Shown piece after piece: positions 20,078 to 30,424 of a stretch of 42,408 bases of DNA. A program made the translations under genes and the position numbers. The first letter of the stretch is position 1. Every line of letters starts with the position of its first letter. Location of the stretch: NCBI GenBank assembly GCA_003427395.1, contig BFEA01000167.1:1453101-1495508 (forward strand). The letters are read 5' to 3'. This DNA comes from Chara braunii. Lineage: Eukaryota; Streptophyta; Charophyceae; Charales; Characeae. Below the pieces are notes generated by a model. The model saw nothing but the letters and a program-made list of their open reading frames with translations, made no database searches and was not told the DNA's origin.

Positions 20078-20240
20078 GAACTGGTCATGCAAATTGAGTG
20101 AATTGCTTGGCTCTTTCGTATCTTGATTAGTTACGGATTGGTAAGTTGATGATCAGGTTGCGTTGTGTATGCGGAAGACGGTAGTGTGGGGTGTAATAAT
20201 GACAGGGGGCGTGGTCCCACCAGCAAGGAGTGAATTTAAC

Positions 20241-20334
20241 GTTGGAATCTGGACATGTTTGTGGAGAGGGGTTGAAAATCGCGATACGTTGGAACCTGTA
20301 CATGTTTGTGGAAAGGTGCTGAAAATCACGATGG
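20241..20334. repeat. 47-bp tandem duplication
   Basis: Two adjacent units beginning GTTGGAATCTGGACATG and GTTGGAACCTGTACATG share most positions and end GAAAATCGCGATAC / GAAAATCACGATGG. The surrounding DNA (to about 20520) has no recognisable gene. Confidence 0.85.
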
Positions 20335-20339
20335 TTTGC

Positions 20340-21780
20340 TGTTCTGCATCTCTGCGACAAGCACGTCTAGGTTCGGTGCCTGAGCGGATTGGAGACTGGA
20401 ACAGACGAGGTAGGAATCTTTTCGCGGAAATGGGAGCGCAGGGGAAAAGTCAATCTATTTCCTTCTTAGGAAAGGACTGGATTCTTTTCACAGCCGAGGT
20501 CTGTAACCATGTGTAATTGGTTGGACCATCCCTTGTGCACCATCCCCCAACCCAATGTATGGGGATAGTTCGCTTAGAAATCTTTTAGCGAAGGACTTCG
20601 AACGTTATACCTTCTGAGGTTTTCCAGCACATTGCGAGATTACGATGCTCATACTTAGAACCTCGTGGATGCTGTTTGGACTTTATCTTCATCTCAGGTG
20701 ATTGAATTGAAACCATGTGTGAGGGATGGACTTTGTTCTTTCTCTCTCTAGATATTATCGAGTCTAGAGGCACATGAACTACGAAAAAAAAACAACGGCA
20801 CCCGAATGGCACCCCAATTGGGACCTCGAAAATAGTCCTAATGGCACCCCACCTACCCACTTGGTTATACATGTCTCTTTGCGCACCGTCTATCTTTGTG
20901 GGACTGAGGGCGAGAGGAAAAAGCGATTCCTTTCCTTTGTAAGAAACAATTATGGATTATCCTCACCCTGTGTAATGTCAAGGACCATCTGTTGTGCGTC
21001 ATCCGCCATCTACTTACAAGGTTATGCATGTCTCTTAGCCCATCGTCACCATTTGAGTGCCAACGTTGTTGTGCATCTTCTATGGGTTAATGAATTGCGT
21101 GGAAGGAAAAGGTAGAGGATGCCATTTAAACGACGACCACGTCACAGAGGATGAACACAGTCCGTTATTCATCCTGTACCTTTCAATTAGTAAGTAATTG
21201 CTGTCGGGTGGTCGTCTTTTTAATTGGGGGACGGCACAGTCTACACGTTGAATTGCTGGAACTGCGTAATTGCCTGGAGTGCCCGTTAATGTATTGTGTT
21301 TAATTGGAGGCGGGCAACAGCCCGTTATTGTGCATCGGCGGGAATGGGTACTCTTCTTTTTGTTGTTCGTGCATCGACGGGAATCCATACAGTCCGGTTG
21401 CTGCGTCGAGTTGAAAGGGTGAATCTTGGCGGAAAATTCCATCCATCACCAGAAGCTTGGCGGTGACGGGCTGGCTCACTGACTCGCTGGCTATGGAGAG
21501 GAGCTGACGTTTTGTGCGTCTCTTATGGAAAAACAGAATGGCGGAGTTCTCACTTCGTGACCTGATTTTCTTTCTTTTCTAAATCTTCATGACCTGATTG
21601 GTTGGCATTCAATGTCTAAGTTGGCACGCGCCAAGCTTCTAGCGATGGATGGATTCCCGCCATATCTCCATGTGCGAGTCGTTTCTTGTCAGTGATCACG
21701 TTCCGGAACTGATGATCCTGCTGTGTGACATGAAACTGGGCATAAGTCTATGTTCACAACAAATCACCCGCAAACGTGGG
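20340..21780. other. Gene-free stretch with minor repeats
   Basis: A segment with GGACCATC, TTGTGC and CCATC landmarks at about 20520-20560 recurs loosely at about 20980-21010, and TTATACATGTCTCTT (about 20866) recurs as TTATGCATGTCTCTT (about 21022). No coding region is supported. Confidence 0.5.
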
Positions 21781-21956
21781 GCGCGATTAAGCATGGCGCG
21801 CAACTAGGCATAGCCAGCCAATTGAACATGGCGTGCAATTAACATGGCGCGCAATCAACGGGGCGAGCAATTAAGCATGGCCGACAATTATGCATGGCGT
21901 GCAATTAAGCATCGCGGACTATTGAGCATGGCCTGCCGATTAACACTGCGGCAATG
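21781..21956. repeat. Short tandem array, 15-20-bp units
   Basis: About ten units of the form GCAATTAAGCATGGCG follow one another with substitutions and small indels. The unit alternates an AATTAA core with a GC-rich GGCGCG/GGCGTG core. Confidence 0.85.
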
Positions 21957-22525
21957 AATATGACAACAAAGCAGTTCTCGTAAAATAGCGGCAATAAAGG
22001 CGAGGTCGCATTAGCGAAAGGAGGACTGGATTTAACATCTGAATGTGGATGGTTTTTCGATAGATGCAGAAAAACAAATCAAACTCGATTTTCTGCCCCA
22101 ATCCACGGAAACGTCCAGATTCAGCGTAAAATCCAATCCACTTTGCTAGAGGGACCTCTTCCCAAAACACAGGTGGTCATGGGTTCGTGGGTATGGTTTC
22201 GTGAATGCCTTACCTGTTGTGGCGGGTGTGTGAGAATGGGCCATGGGCCTTGCTCCACCAAATGTGGAAATGGAGAATGAATCTTCCGCTAGAACAATGA
22301 AAGACACATCGCCATATTTTTTGTCCTTTGTGCATGTGGTGAGTACTACGACTCGTCCTGTTTAGCTTGGCAGTTTCTTATCCACATTTGGATTATTTTG
22401 GACAAAATGCGGTCAGATACATCCAGGTCCGGCCGTAAATGCGGCCATACACATTGAAGGTAGTGCTAGTGTGAGTACGCCCTCAATTACGTGCGCGAAC
22501 CACCTAGGTGAAAAAACTGCTCAAT
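21957..22525. other. Gene-free stretch before the isolated LTR
   Basis: No repeat or coding signal was recognised. No convincing polypurine tract precedes the LTR start, which argues that no element body lies immediately upstream. Confidence 0.5.
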
Positions 22526-23090
22526 TGTAAGGACCTGCCAAACACGGACTGAGACGTACAACTGATTTATGAGTTTTGCCAATGGAATGTATGCTTTTTG
22601 CTGAGTTTCCCGCTTGTTGCTGAGTTTTCTAAGTCCGTGTGTGTGCGGGCTTGTTGGTCTGAATGCCTGTCCGAGTGCTTGCCAATTTGAGTGTGTGTGA
22701 CCCACAAGGGTAGTACGGAATGCCTGAAGGGCTGGTACTTACCTGTGGCCGTGACATTGAGGGTTGCAACGGGGAAATCACTCTAGCAGGTTGGCCGATA
22801 CCACACCAAGTAGAGGTAGATGAGCTGGGTAGTCGAGACCGTGCAGAAGAAGACAAAAGTTGGCATTTTTAGACGCCCAGTAGTTGTAGGCTAGGTCTGG
22901 CGGGTGCTAGTCCAACCAGTCTGAGTCTAGGGCCTGTGCAATTCCATCTCCTACCGAAACCACTCGACTGATTTCATCCACTTGTAATTTGGTGTAATAA
23001 TTTGTAATTCTTTGTTCTAATAAAGTAGATAGTTCCGCTCCAGCAAATTTGTTCATAAATTTCATGCTCTCTTCTCACCTGGGATTACGC
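22526..23090 (+). mobile_element. Isolated chromovirus LTR
   Basis: It begins TGTAAGGACCTGCCAAACACG and aligns for about 300 bp with the 3' LTR of the chromovirus starting at 39540 (TGTAATGACCTGACCAAACACG). The block TACTTACCTGTGGCCGTGAC is identical in both, and the same TAGTCCAAC landmark follows (22911 here, about 40021 there). A poly(A) signal AATAAA lies at 23019-23024. No gag or pol sequence of this family flanks it. It is either a solo LTR left by recombination or a truncated insertion. The 3' boundary is approximate and no target-site duplication could be confirmed. Confidence 0.78.
23019..23024 (+). promoter_or_regulatory. Poly(A) signal in LTR
   Basis: An AATAAA hexamer in the downstream part of the isolated LTR, at the place expected for the R region of an LTR element. 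Confidence 0.45.
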
Positions 23091-23989
23091 AAATGATTGG
23101 AGAATCATGTGTAAAGGATGTGATTACACGCTGCGCACCAAATTGCAAACAAACCGTGCAAGGAGTCTTATGTCAACAAATGCAACAGAAGTTCAAAACA
23201 CTGTTGACTTTTCAAGTGAATTCTCCCATTCATTTACAGGCCTCGCTAGAGGCTTGTTTTCGCGAAACTGTTTTTGACGAATTTTGCTTTTCAAAACTGT
23301 GAAACAATATCAGAGTCTGCAATGATGTTTCCCTCCGAATGGGAGGAGGTACCAGTTGCTTCCAGGCCGCCGAAGAGGCAAGCAGGCTGCTATATCTCCA
23401 GGAGGAGCAAGGCTCCTCCTCATTCTTCGGTGTGCAAGTTTGGCGACACACTGCTTGGGGCGCTGGCCGGAGCAGCACTGCTGGGGAGGAAGGAGCACCC
23501 AACTCCCCACCTCGTCTATGGCGGAGGAGCATGGACTAGAGGAGGAGGAAGCCAAGGACTAGGAAGGGAGAGCGCCAGAGGTACTTACCTGGCTATGGTG
23601 GACGCACGCCATCTTCGTCACCTTGGTGGGCGCTGCATCTGGAAGGCCCCAGTTGGGGTAGAGCTACACCAAGAAGCTTCGAGGCAGAGTCAGGCATGGC
23701 GGCCTGAGCTAGAGCAGCCATAGCTGCTTTGAGTTGTCTTTTGCACATCAGGGCAAGGCCCTAGCAGTCGGCTATAGTCTCGGCCTTCCTGAAGAGGAAG
23801 GAGAAGGGTGGCCATGGCTTTGGTGGACCTCACAAGCCTGCAGTAGAAGAGGGATTTGGACATTGATTCTGGTTAAGCCATTCAACATTATTATTATTAT
23901 TTATTGTTTGAATAAGAGGGGAGGAGAGAAGGAGGAGTAGAGTGGTTGGCGAGAAGAAGGGAATTATCATTGGTCTTTGCTGGTGTACA
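23091..23989. other. Gene-free stretch
   Basis: Overlapping frames of 66-149 aa at 23230-23723 occur on both strands in GC-rich, GGAGGA-rich DNA and match no domain I recognise. Confidence 0.45.
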
Positions 23990-24052
23990 TCTTCTTCTTC
24001 TTCCTTCTCTCTTCTTCTTTCTTTCTTCTTCTTTCTTTCTTCTTCTTTCTTT
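23990..24052. repeat. CTT/CTTT microsatellite
   Basis: A pyrimidine-only run of CTT and CTTT units. Confidence 0.95.
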
Positions 24053-24158
24053 GCCTCTCTCTTGTCTCAAGTTCATTCATTTCTTTTTGCATTTGGACGG
24101 CGTTGTGCTTTCTCACGAGTTTGTACTTTGAAATTGGCCAGGATCATAACACAAAAAG

Positions 24159-24281
24159 CTTTCTCGGCCTTTTGGGCATCGCCCCACCGCACAGTTTTGT
24201 ACATTCTAAATGTATTTGGAGCTGGTAATGGTTCCAGTACACTCAAAATGTTCGATCAGTTGGAATGTATCTGATCAGTCT
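24159..24281 (+). pseudogene. U2 snRNA-like sequence, copy 1
   Basis: U2 snRNA pairs with the intron branch point in the spliceosome. CTTTCTCGGCCTTTTGG here is identical to the highly conserved U2 5'-end segment as I know it from plants and, nearly so, animals. Further on, TGTTC-GATCAGTTGGAATGTATCTGATC (24249-24276) resembles the U2 stem IIa region (UGUUCUUAUCAGUUUAAUAUCUGAUA). The branch-point-recognition segment between them is missing and replaced by about 70 unrelated bases that include a TATTTGGAG stretch. No plant-type upstream sequence element is evident, so a functional snRNA gene is unlikely. Confidence 0.4.
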
Positions 24282-24353
24282 AGGTAATTGGACGACAGTG
24301 TGCTTTATCATGAGTTTGTACTTCGAAATTGGCCAGGATCATAACACAAAAAG

Positions 24354-24478
24354 CTTTCTCGGCCTTTTGGGCATCGCCCCACTGCACAGTTTTCTACATT
24401 CTAAATGTATTTGGAGCTGGTAATGGTTCGAGTACACTCGAAATGTTCGATCAGTCAAAATTTATCTCATCAGTCCAG
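24354..24478 (+). pseudogene. U2 snRNA-like sequence, copy 2
   Basis: The tandem partner of copy 1. The 17-base conserved U2 5' segment is unchanged, while the stem-IIa-like part has decayed further (GATCAGTCAAAATTTATCTC). A short hairpin, TTCGAG-TACA-CTCGAA, is perfect here and imperfect in copy 1. Confidence 0.38.
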
Positions 24479-24508
24479 GTACATGTCGAATGGCAGAGTA
24501 ATGGACCG

Positions 24509-24549
24509 AGGCCGTTTTGCTAAGGTCAACTCTACTATCTGTTCTGATC
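24509..24549 (+). pseudogene. U2 snRNA-like fragment with altered branch-site region
   Basis: GGCCGTTTTGCTAAGGTCAA followed by CTCTACTATCTGTTCTGATC aligns base for base with the U2 stretch from the 5' stem through stem IIa. Differences concentrate at the branch-point-recognition octamer: U2 has GTGTAGTA and this copy has CTCTACTA, three G-to-C changes. It lies 30 bp downstream of the second 195-bp unit and holds the very segment those units lack. Confidence 0.42.
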
Positions 24550-26330
24550 CGCCGTCCATCCGGCCACCCAAAAAAGGAAGGGGAAAAAGAAGATGTGCGC
24601 GTGTGTGTGCGCGAATGGCGCATGCGAGAAAACGTGTATTGCAGCAGAAGCATGCAAGCATCTGAAACGTCTGAGCGCAAACTCACACTAGGACTTTCCT
24701 GGATATATATCACCATGTGCGTTTTTGACTCTGCCTGGACGCACCTGACCGTCCATAGAGAAGTGGATAAAGGGTGTGAGGATGCCCTGAGAAACATGGT
24801 GACAAATAAAAGGAATTTTGCTGTGGCAGCAGGTTTTGTGGGGCCACCTTTTAAGGTATCAATCAATTATGATAATAATTGTGGCCATCTACATCATCAT
24901 ACAGGACAACTCTGTGGTTCCTGGAGCGGTTGTCCGTCCTCTTTCGCTGTGTATCACCGATAAACCAAGCGACTTCTTGATCCCTAGAGTGATCCCCCTC
25001 CAACTACTCCACCTTAAAACCCTTGTGCATCGGGTTTTCCTCCTCATTGTCATTAACAAGGCCATCAGTGACACCATCGCCATCATGATCCTCATGGTTG
25101 CGAGGACCATTGAGAGTATCACAGCAGGACCAGTGTCCCTCGCACTGCGCGCCAACGTATATCGCCTCCCCAACCCAATAGCATTCCGACATCATATTGT
25201 CCACATGACCACAGCAGCAACAGGCTTTCTGAGTCTGAACTTCACGGCAACACAAAGGGTACAGGCATTGATTGAAACCAAGGCACACTTGCGCATAGAA
25301 ATTCCAAGAAACGGCAAGAGACTAACGGGAGACGCAGCAGCAGCCAGGATATGCACATTCTCTCTTCGCCACCCACCCGGACATCATACTCACTTTAGGA
25401 GTTTTTCAGCTCTTTTGTGGACCTAATGGCAGTCAGATACATCCTGGAGGGGCCGGAACTGCAGTCAGATGCATACAGGCAAGTCCTAGAGCGACCATGC
25501 CCTGAGACAAGAAAAGAGGCATCCACGCATGAGAGGTACACGCCCATTGTTGCTGACATTATCTTCATGGCCATCATTCTTGATCATCATTGTCGCATAG
25601 TCTCATCAACGACTGTCCTATATCATCTTCACAGTGCCTCCAGCAACGTACTTGTACAAATGCCATCATTTTCTGTAAAATGTACGTATGAGCACTCGCG
25701 CTAATAACGTCTGTTAGCAAGATGACAGTTTCTTAATCAGTGCTACCCCAACCTTTCAGTCTTCTTCATGACCGTATCGTGAGTGGTCATGACACCGTCA
25801 CACTCATAGACTGATTACAGTACCTAATACCATCCCAGAGCCATGAGGAAGATTCACAAACCGTACCTGGATAAGGATCTGCTTGGTCACAACACCAGCA
25901 CGCTCATGGACCTATTACGAGAAAGACACAATACCTGGATAAGGTACCTGGATCAGTGGGCAATGATGATGGAGAGATTACGAGACAGGACAACGGAGAA
26001 CACTGACAATTGACAGGTGGGCGAAAAAGAACATTTCACCTACCATAGATATCACGTACGATACCATAGCAGTGATGCTTGTTCCACACGACTGACCCCC
26101 CCCCAACCGTGGATAGGCAAAGCAACCTCTTTGCAACGAGAATCCACGATCAAGAAAACCCTTTCCACGATTTTTGCCCCCTCGCCCCCTCCCTGTCCGT
26201 CCCTTTCCACTAAGGGAGAAAGAACTCGACATGATTTTCGGAAATGCACGAACTGATCTCCAACATCATTGCATGGACAGACTACCCCACCTTGTCATTC
26301 TAATCATATCATCAATACCCCTGCAAATTG
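24550..26330. other. No recognised gene
   Basis: Long overlapping frames occur on both strands (202 codons plus at 24818-25426; 94 codons minus at 25004-25288). The minus frame is Cys-rich and includes NHEDHDGDGVTDG, which resembles a calcium-binding DxDxDG loop, but there is no other support for a gene. The rest is unremarkable. Confidence 0.4.
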
Positions 26331-26334
26331 CAGT

Positions 26335-26460
26335 TCCTCTCTCTCTCTCTCTCTCACACACAAAAAAAAGAAACAAAAAAAAAACAAAGTGTTCTCACAC
26401 ACGCACACACATACACGATCAGCTCTCTCTCTCACACACACACACACAATCAGCTTTCGT
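26335..26460. repeat. Mixed simple repeats (TC)n, poly(A), (CA)n
   Basis: Runs of CT, A-rich AAAAAAG/AAAAAAAC and CA/CACACG units alternate over about 125 bp. Confidence 0.9.
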
Positions 26461-28282
26461 ATGTGCACAGCGACACACACTCACGCACAACTGCGGTGGG
26501 TGTGTTGTCATGTTCGCTGTACACAACTCCACAAAAAAAGAATGACTGTGACAGACTGTTTCTTTAGACTTTCACAAACTCATGTGTGTATGTGTGTTTG
26601 GCGATGGTGATGAATGCACGCATGACTGTAGGGATCAAGAGTACCGTTTGATTTTGGGGAGGATGTGTGCACAAGACCAGGGATCGTTTACCACAAAGGG
26701 CAAGCCGTTTCCATTCGTTCATATGCTCTGATTATCAGACACAGTATTAGGTCATTAACGAAGAGCAGAAAGTTATGGTGCTGATTTTGGATGGGATTTG
26801 TTTTGTGATTGGTTAAACAGATAGCGAGCAGCAATGCGCTGTGAGCAGTCTGTGGTGATGTTCCCTTGCTGACTGGATGGTCGAGTGTGCACTGAGTGGA
26901 CGGTTGTGAATGATGATGATGAGCACTTCCCTCTGCAGCGAAGAAGAGGTGGTGGAATTGGCGTGTAGCTGTGCTTGAGGCACAAGTGATCGAATCAGGG
27001 GACACAGACAGCAAGCACGCCAGCTCAAAGATGGGTTTGGCAGCTTAACAGCGGGCCTCATTTTATCTTTAAGGTATTCCTATTTGTGCACCGAACTGCA
27101 GGGAATACGCACTGGGTTACATGGCTATACGACAATTATGTGGGGTGTTGTGGTCCTTTGCACGAGAAGATGGAGTGCAGCTGGCTGGATGTTCCTTCTC
27201 AGACCGAATGGTGCCTAGAGCAGCGATTACTGGTTAGCTGCTTTGATCCCGTGATTGGAATACACGTGAGGCTGTGTGTGTGTGTCCTTGATCAGTCCTG
27301 AGCAGTTCTCAGAGAAATATTGAACTGTTCCATGTGGATGAAGAATGGGCGCTCTGTCAGCCCAAGGTGAAAGTAAGTGTTTCCTTATGGGCAGCAGATC
27401 AGTCTTTAGCGATTCTCAGAGAAACTTTGAGCCTAGTTCCTCATGATGCTGCAGTTCTCGAGCTCTGTTGCTGAAGGAAGAGAGGACAGTTCCCCGGACG
27501 GAAGGAGGAGCAGGATTTGAAGGGATCATGCTGTTAATCTGGGCCCTAAATGGGGAGGGACCGCGGGAATGGTGCGTTCATTTGACTGATTCAATTGATT
27601 TATTAATGCCTTAGTTGGTTAGTTCGGGGCTTATATTCACGAACAAAGCAGTGTGGGACCCTTTCCTTTTGCCTTTCCTTCTAAAGCAATCGTAAAGAGA
27701 ATAGTAGTGTTCTATTATGTTTCAGTTTTCTTTTCTTACTTTTCAGATTTCTCCGCTTGTTTCTTGAAACTGATGATGAATGATTGTTTGGCCCATTTTC
27801 TGTTTTCACCCGAATAGAACGCAAGGTCATCGCTGTACCTAGACCAAATGTTGCCCTAAATTAAAGCTATAATGACCGTCCGTTTTATTGGGGTGAAGAC
27901 CACCTGCTGCATCAAGACCTTTCTGGGATACGGTGGCATCATGTCAGCTGACATATGAAGGTGACTTGTCAGCTGATTGGTTGACATTTGGAAAACTCTT
28001 ACCCAGTTGATTCACATCATTCGTGGTTGCTTAAGCATTCTGGAAGAAAAGGAGCTGGTGGTGTTGCACAGTCCATGTATATTATCTGAAGTGGAGAACG
28101 GTCATGCGGTACATCAGCGACAGGGAAAAGCAGTTCCCAAGTGATGAGAACACTGTGCTCCATATTTAAGGATAATGCAAAAGTTCAGTGAAATGAGACC
28201 AATAGGAATGCAGGAAACTCACAATACAGAGAATGGTGGTGTTTCTTGAGGGCAAGAAGGGCCATAGTGTTGTAACAATGTA
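26461..28282. other. Gene-free stretch
   Basis: No coding region, RNA or repeat was recognised. Short frames here are unsupported. Confidence 0.5.
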
Positions 28283-28402
28283 ACCAAGTGATGGGTTACT
28301 CATACGTTTACTTAGTCATTAATCGATCAAGCAATTGATGTTTCCAAGTGCCGGGTTACTCATACATTTCTGAGTTGTTAATTGATGATCAACTGAGGTT
28401 CA
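28283..28402. repeat. 61-bp tandem duplication
   Basis: Two units each starting CCAAGTG and continuing GGGTTACTCATAC, with moderate divergence after that. Confidence 0.85.
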
Positions 28403-28449
28403 AGTAATATGAGCGAGAGTGATGGACTGCATGCGCCTCCTACCCAAAG

Positions 28450-28870
28450 ACCACCATCACCGGCAGCCCGGCTATGGCCGCCGTGCACCCGCTGCCTCAG
28501 CAGTGCCCCTCTGACCACAGCGCCCGTGCGCTCGTCTGGCCCACAGCATAGCGCAGCTGCTCATGTGCTAGTGGAGCAGCGGTGGCCTCATTGCCCAGTC
28601 AGGCCAGAATGCCGTTCCCCTGGGCTCTCACTTTCCTATATGGAAAGTGTGCCCTGCCGCTGGCTGTTCTTGGCCTGGCTTGTAGGGGCCCAGTAGCTTC
28701 AGTTTGGCTCAAAGTGTCTGCGTCCAGGCTCAGTTTCAGATACTGGCCTGGGCCTCGTGCAGTTAGGCATGTCCAGGAAGCCCTCCAGGCTCCGAGTGCT
28801 TGCCGTGCGAGGATTTAGACCCTCGACAGTGTCTGAAAGAGCCGTGCCTGCCTAAATGGAGGCGGGCCTG
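28450..28870 (+). mobile_element. Hairpin-ended dispersed repeat, copy R2
   Basis: It belongs to the same family as R1 and R3. It carries the central hairpin CACTTTCC-TATAT-GGAAAGTG (28629-28649), the block CAGTAGCTTC ... CTCAAAGTGTCTGCG shared with R3, and a closing GC hairpin GCCTGCCT-AAATGG-AGGCGGGC (28846-28868). The part corresponding to the CAACTGGCGC block is missing, so it is shorter or rearranged. Non-coding. Confidence 0.55.
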
Positions 28871-29019
28871 CAAATATGTGCCAGTGCCTGTTTACAGGGC
28901 TATGAGACCAGGCTGAGGGGCCCAAGCAGAGCCTGTTGGAATCCCCATGTGGGCATGGATCTAGGACGAGACCATGAAACGAGTTAGCTCCTCGGCATGC
29001 TCCTTTAGGGCACTTTCAG

Positions 29020-29560
29020 CAAGCATGAGCCCGCCCTAAGTGAAGGTGGGCCCCTGAATTTCAATATGGCCTGAGTTCGTCAATTTTGGCGAAGTTTGGT
29101 GGGCGCCAGACACTTGCCATGCGCCAGTTGGTTACCTCCTCCATACTCTTGAGAATCAGAAATAATTCATGAGCCTTCTAGGCTCTTCCAGCAGCACAGG
29201 CAAAGCAGGGAGAACCTCACCTTTACTCTTGGGTGGTTGGGCATGCCTAGGCCACTGTCTGAATGGGCCAGGGCGCAGACACTTTGGCTCGATCGGAAGC
29301 TACTGGAAACACACGAGGCCCAGCCAGACAGCAAACTAGGCGAGCACTTTCCATAAAGGAAAGAGCTCGCCACTGGTGGATTCATTCGGGCACTAGGCAG
29401 TGCATGCGGCAGCGCTGCTTGAGCGTGCGCTCGTGAGCTGTGCATTGTGAGCTAGCGCTAGTTGCCAGGCAGTGCGCGCGGGCGCTGGAAGAAGCCAGGG
29501 TGCTGCTGAGGGCAGCGCCATAGCCAGCCCTACATAGCCAGGGCTTGGCTTGGACAGCCA
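29020..29560 (-). mobile_element. Hairpin-ended dispersed repeat, copy R3
   Basis: Read on the minus strand it runs from a GC-rich leader (CTATGGCGCTGCC) through the hairpin at 29342-29369 (AGCACTTTCC-ATAAA-GGAAAGAGCT), the block shared with R2, and the CAACTGGCGC block shared with R1 (near 29124), to the closing hairpin GCCCGCC-CTAAGTG-AAGGTGGGC (29029-29051). It is the most complete copy in the window. Together with R2 it makes an imperfect inverted repeat of about 1.1 kb. Confidence 0.6.
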
Positions 29561-29673
29561 GTGGAGGTGGTGGTGGTCTTCGTGCATGGGGAAGAAGACG
29601 TGGGTGAGAGACAAGGAAGAATGAGAGAGAGAGAGACGAGGATGATGACGTGAGGGCACATGCCTGGTCTTGG

Positions 29674-30172
29674 TGATAGTCTGCATGGGCTGACATCTTC
29701 ATGTACTTCGGTTGTTGCTGCTGATGTCAACAGGCATTGTCAATTCGTAGGCTNNNNNNNNNNNNNNNNNNNNNNNNNNNNNNNNNNNNNNNNNNNNNNN
29801 NNNNNNNNNNNNNNNNNNNNNNNNNNNNNNNNNNNNNNNNNNNNNNNNNNNNNNNNNNNNNNNNNNNNNNNNNNNNNNNNNNNNNNNNNNNNNNNNNNNN
29901 NNNNNNNNNNNNNNNNNNNNNNNNNNNNNNNNNNNNNNNNNNNNNNNNNNNNNNNNNNNNNNNNNNNNNNNNNNNNNNNNNNNNNNNNNNNNNNNNNNNN
30001 NNNNNNNNNNNNNNNNNNNNNNNNNNNNNNNNNNNNNNNNNNNNNNNNNNNNNNNNNNNNNNNNNNNNNNNNNNNNNNNNNNNNNNGTGATAGTCTGCAT
30101 GGGCCGACATCTTCATGTACTTCGGTTGTTGCTGCGGACGTCAACAGGTTGCATTGTCCGTTCGTAGGCTGG
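29674..30172. repeat. Direct repeat flanking an assembly gap
   Basis: The 80 bases before the gap (GTGATAGTCTGCATGGGC ... TTCGTAGGCT) recur directly after it (30087-30172) with a handful of changes. This is either a tandem repeat that broke the assembly or two unmerged contig ends. Confidence 0.85.
29754..30086. other. Assembly gap (Ns)
   Basis: A run of 333 Ns between two copies of the same 80-bp sequence. Confidence 0.98.
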
Positions 30173-30412
30173 GAGTAGCTGTGTGAATGTAGTCTGGGCG
30201 TTGAGCGCCAAGTAAGGAGGAAGGGCTCTGGATGTGTAAGTTGGTGGTCGTGAGAGTATGGTCTCATTGACATTCGGATTCGGTGCTTAGGTTCTCCATT
30301 GGTGCAATATCAGCGCATTTCTGCATTCTGGGCAGCGTTGGACTTTTTGACTTTCAATATGATTTTGCATTCTGGATTTCTGTCATTTTGCTCTCTCATT
30401 TTCCTTGCAATT

Positions 30413-30424
30413 TGGTATCAGAGC
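30413..30424 (+). promoter_or_regulatory. Primer-binding site, initiator Met tRNA
   Basis: TGGTATCAGAGC is complementary to the 3' end of plant initiator methionine tRNA and is the commonest primer-binding site of plant LTR retrotransposons. It places the end of a 5' LTR just upstream (about 30410). No second copy of that LTR was found in the window. Confidence 0.8.

Larger units (their letters stand above)
24092..24480. repeat. 195-bp tandem duplication with U2-like content
   Basis: Two units at an exact offset of 195 bp, with high identity. Shared landmarks are TTTGTACTT, GAAATTGGCCAGGATCATAA, CTTTCTCGGCCTTTTGG (24159 and 24354), TAAATGTATTTGGAGCTGG and TGTTCGATCAGT. Each unit contains sequence resembling U2 snRNA (see the next entries). 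Confidence 0.93.

Noticed and set aside
24818-25426. 202-codon plus-strand frame, hydrophobic at the start
   Set aside because: No recognised family and no splice or promoter context. It overlaps an opposite-strand frame of equal plausibility.
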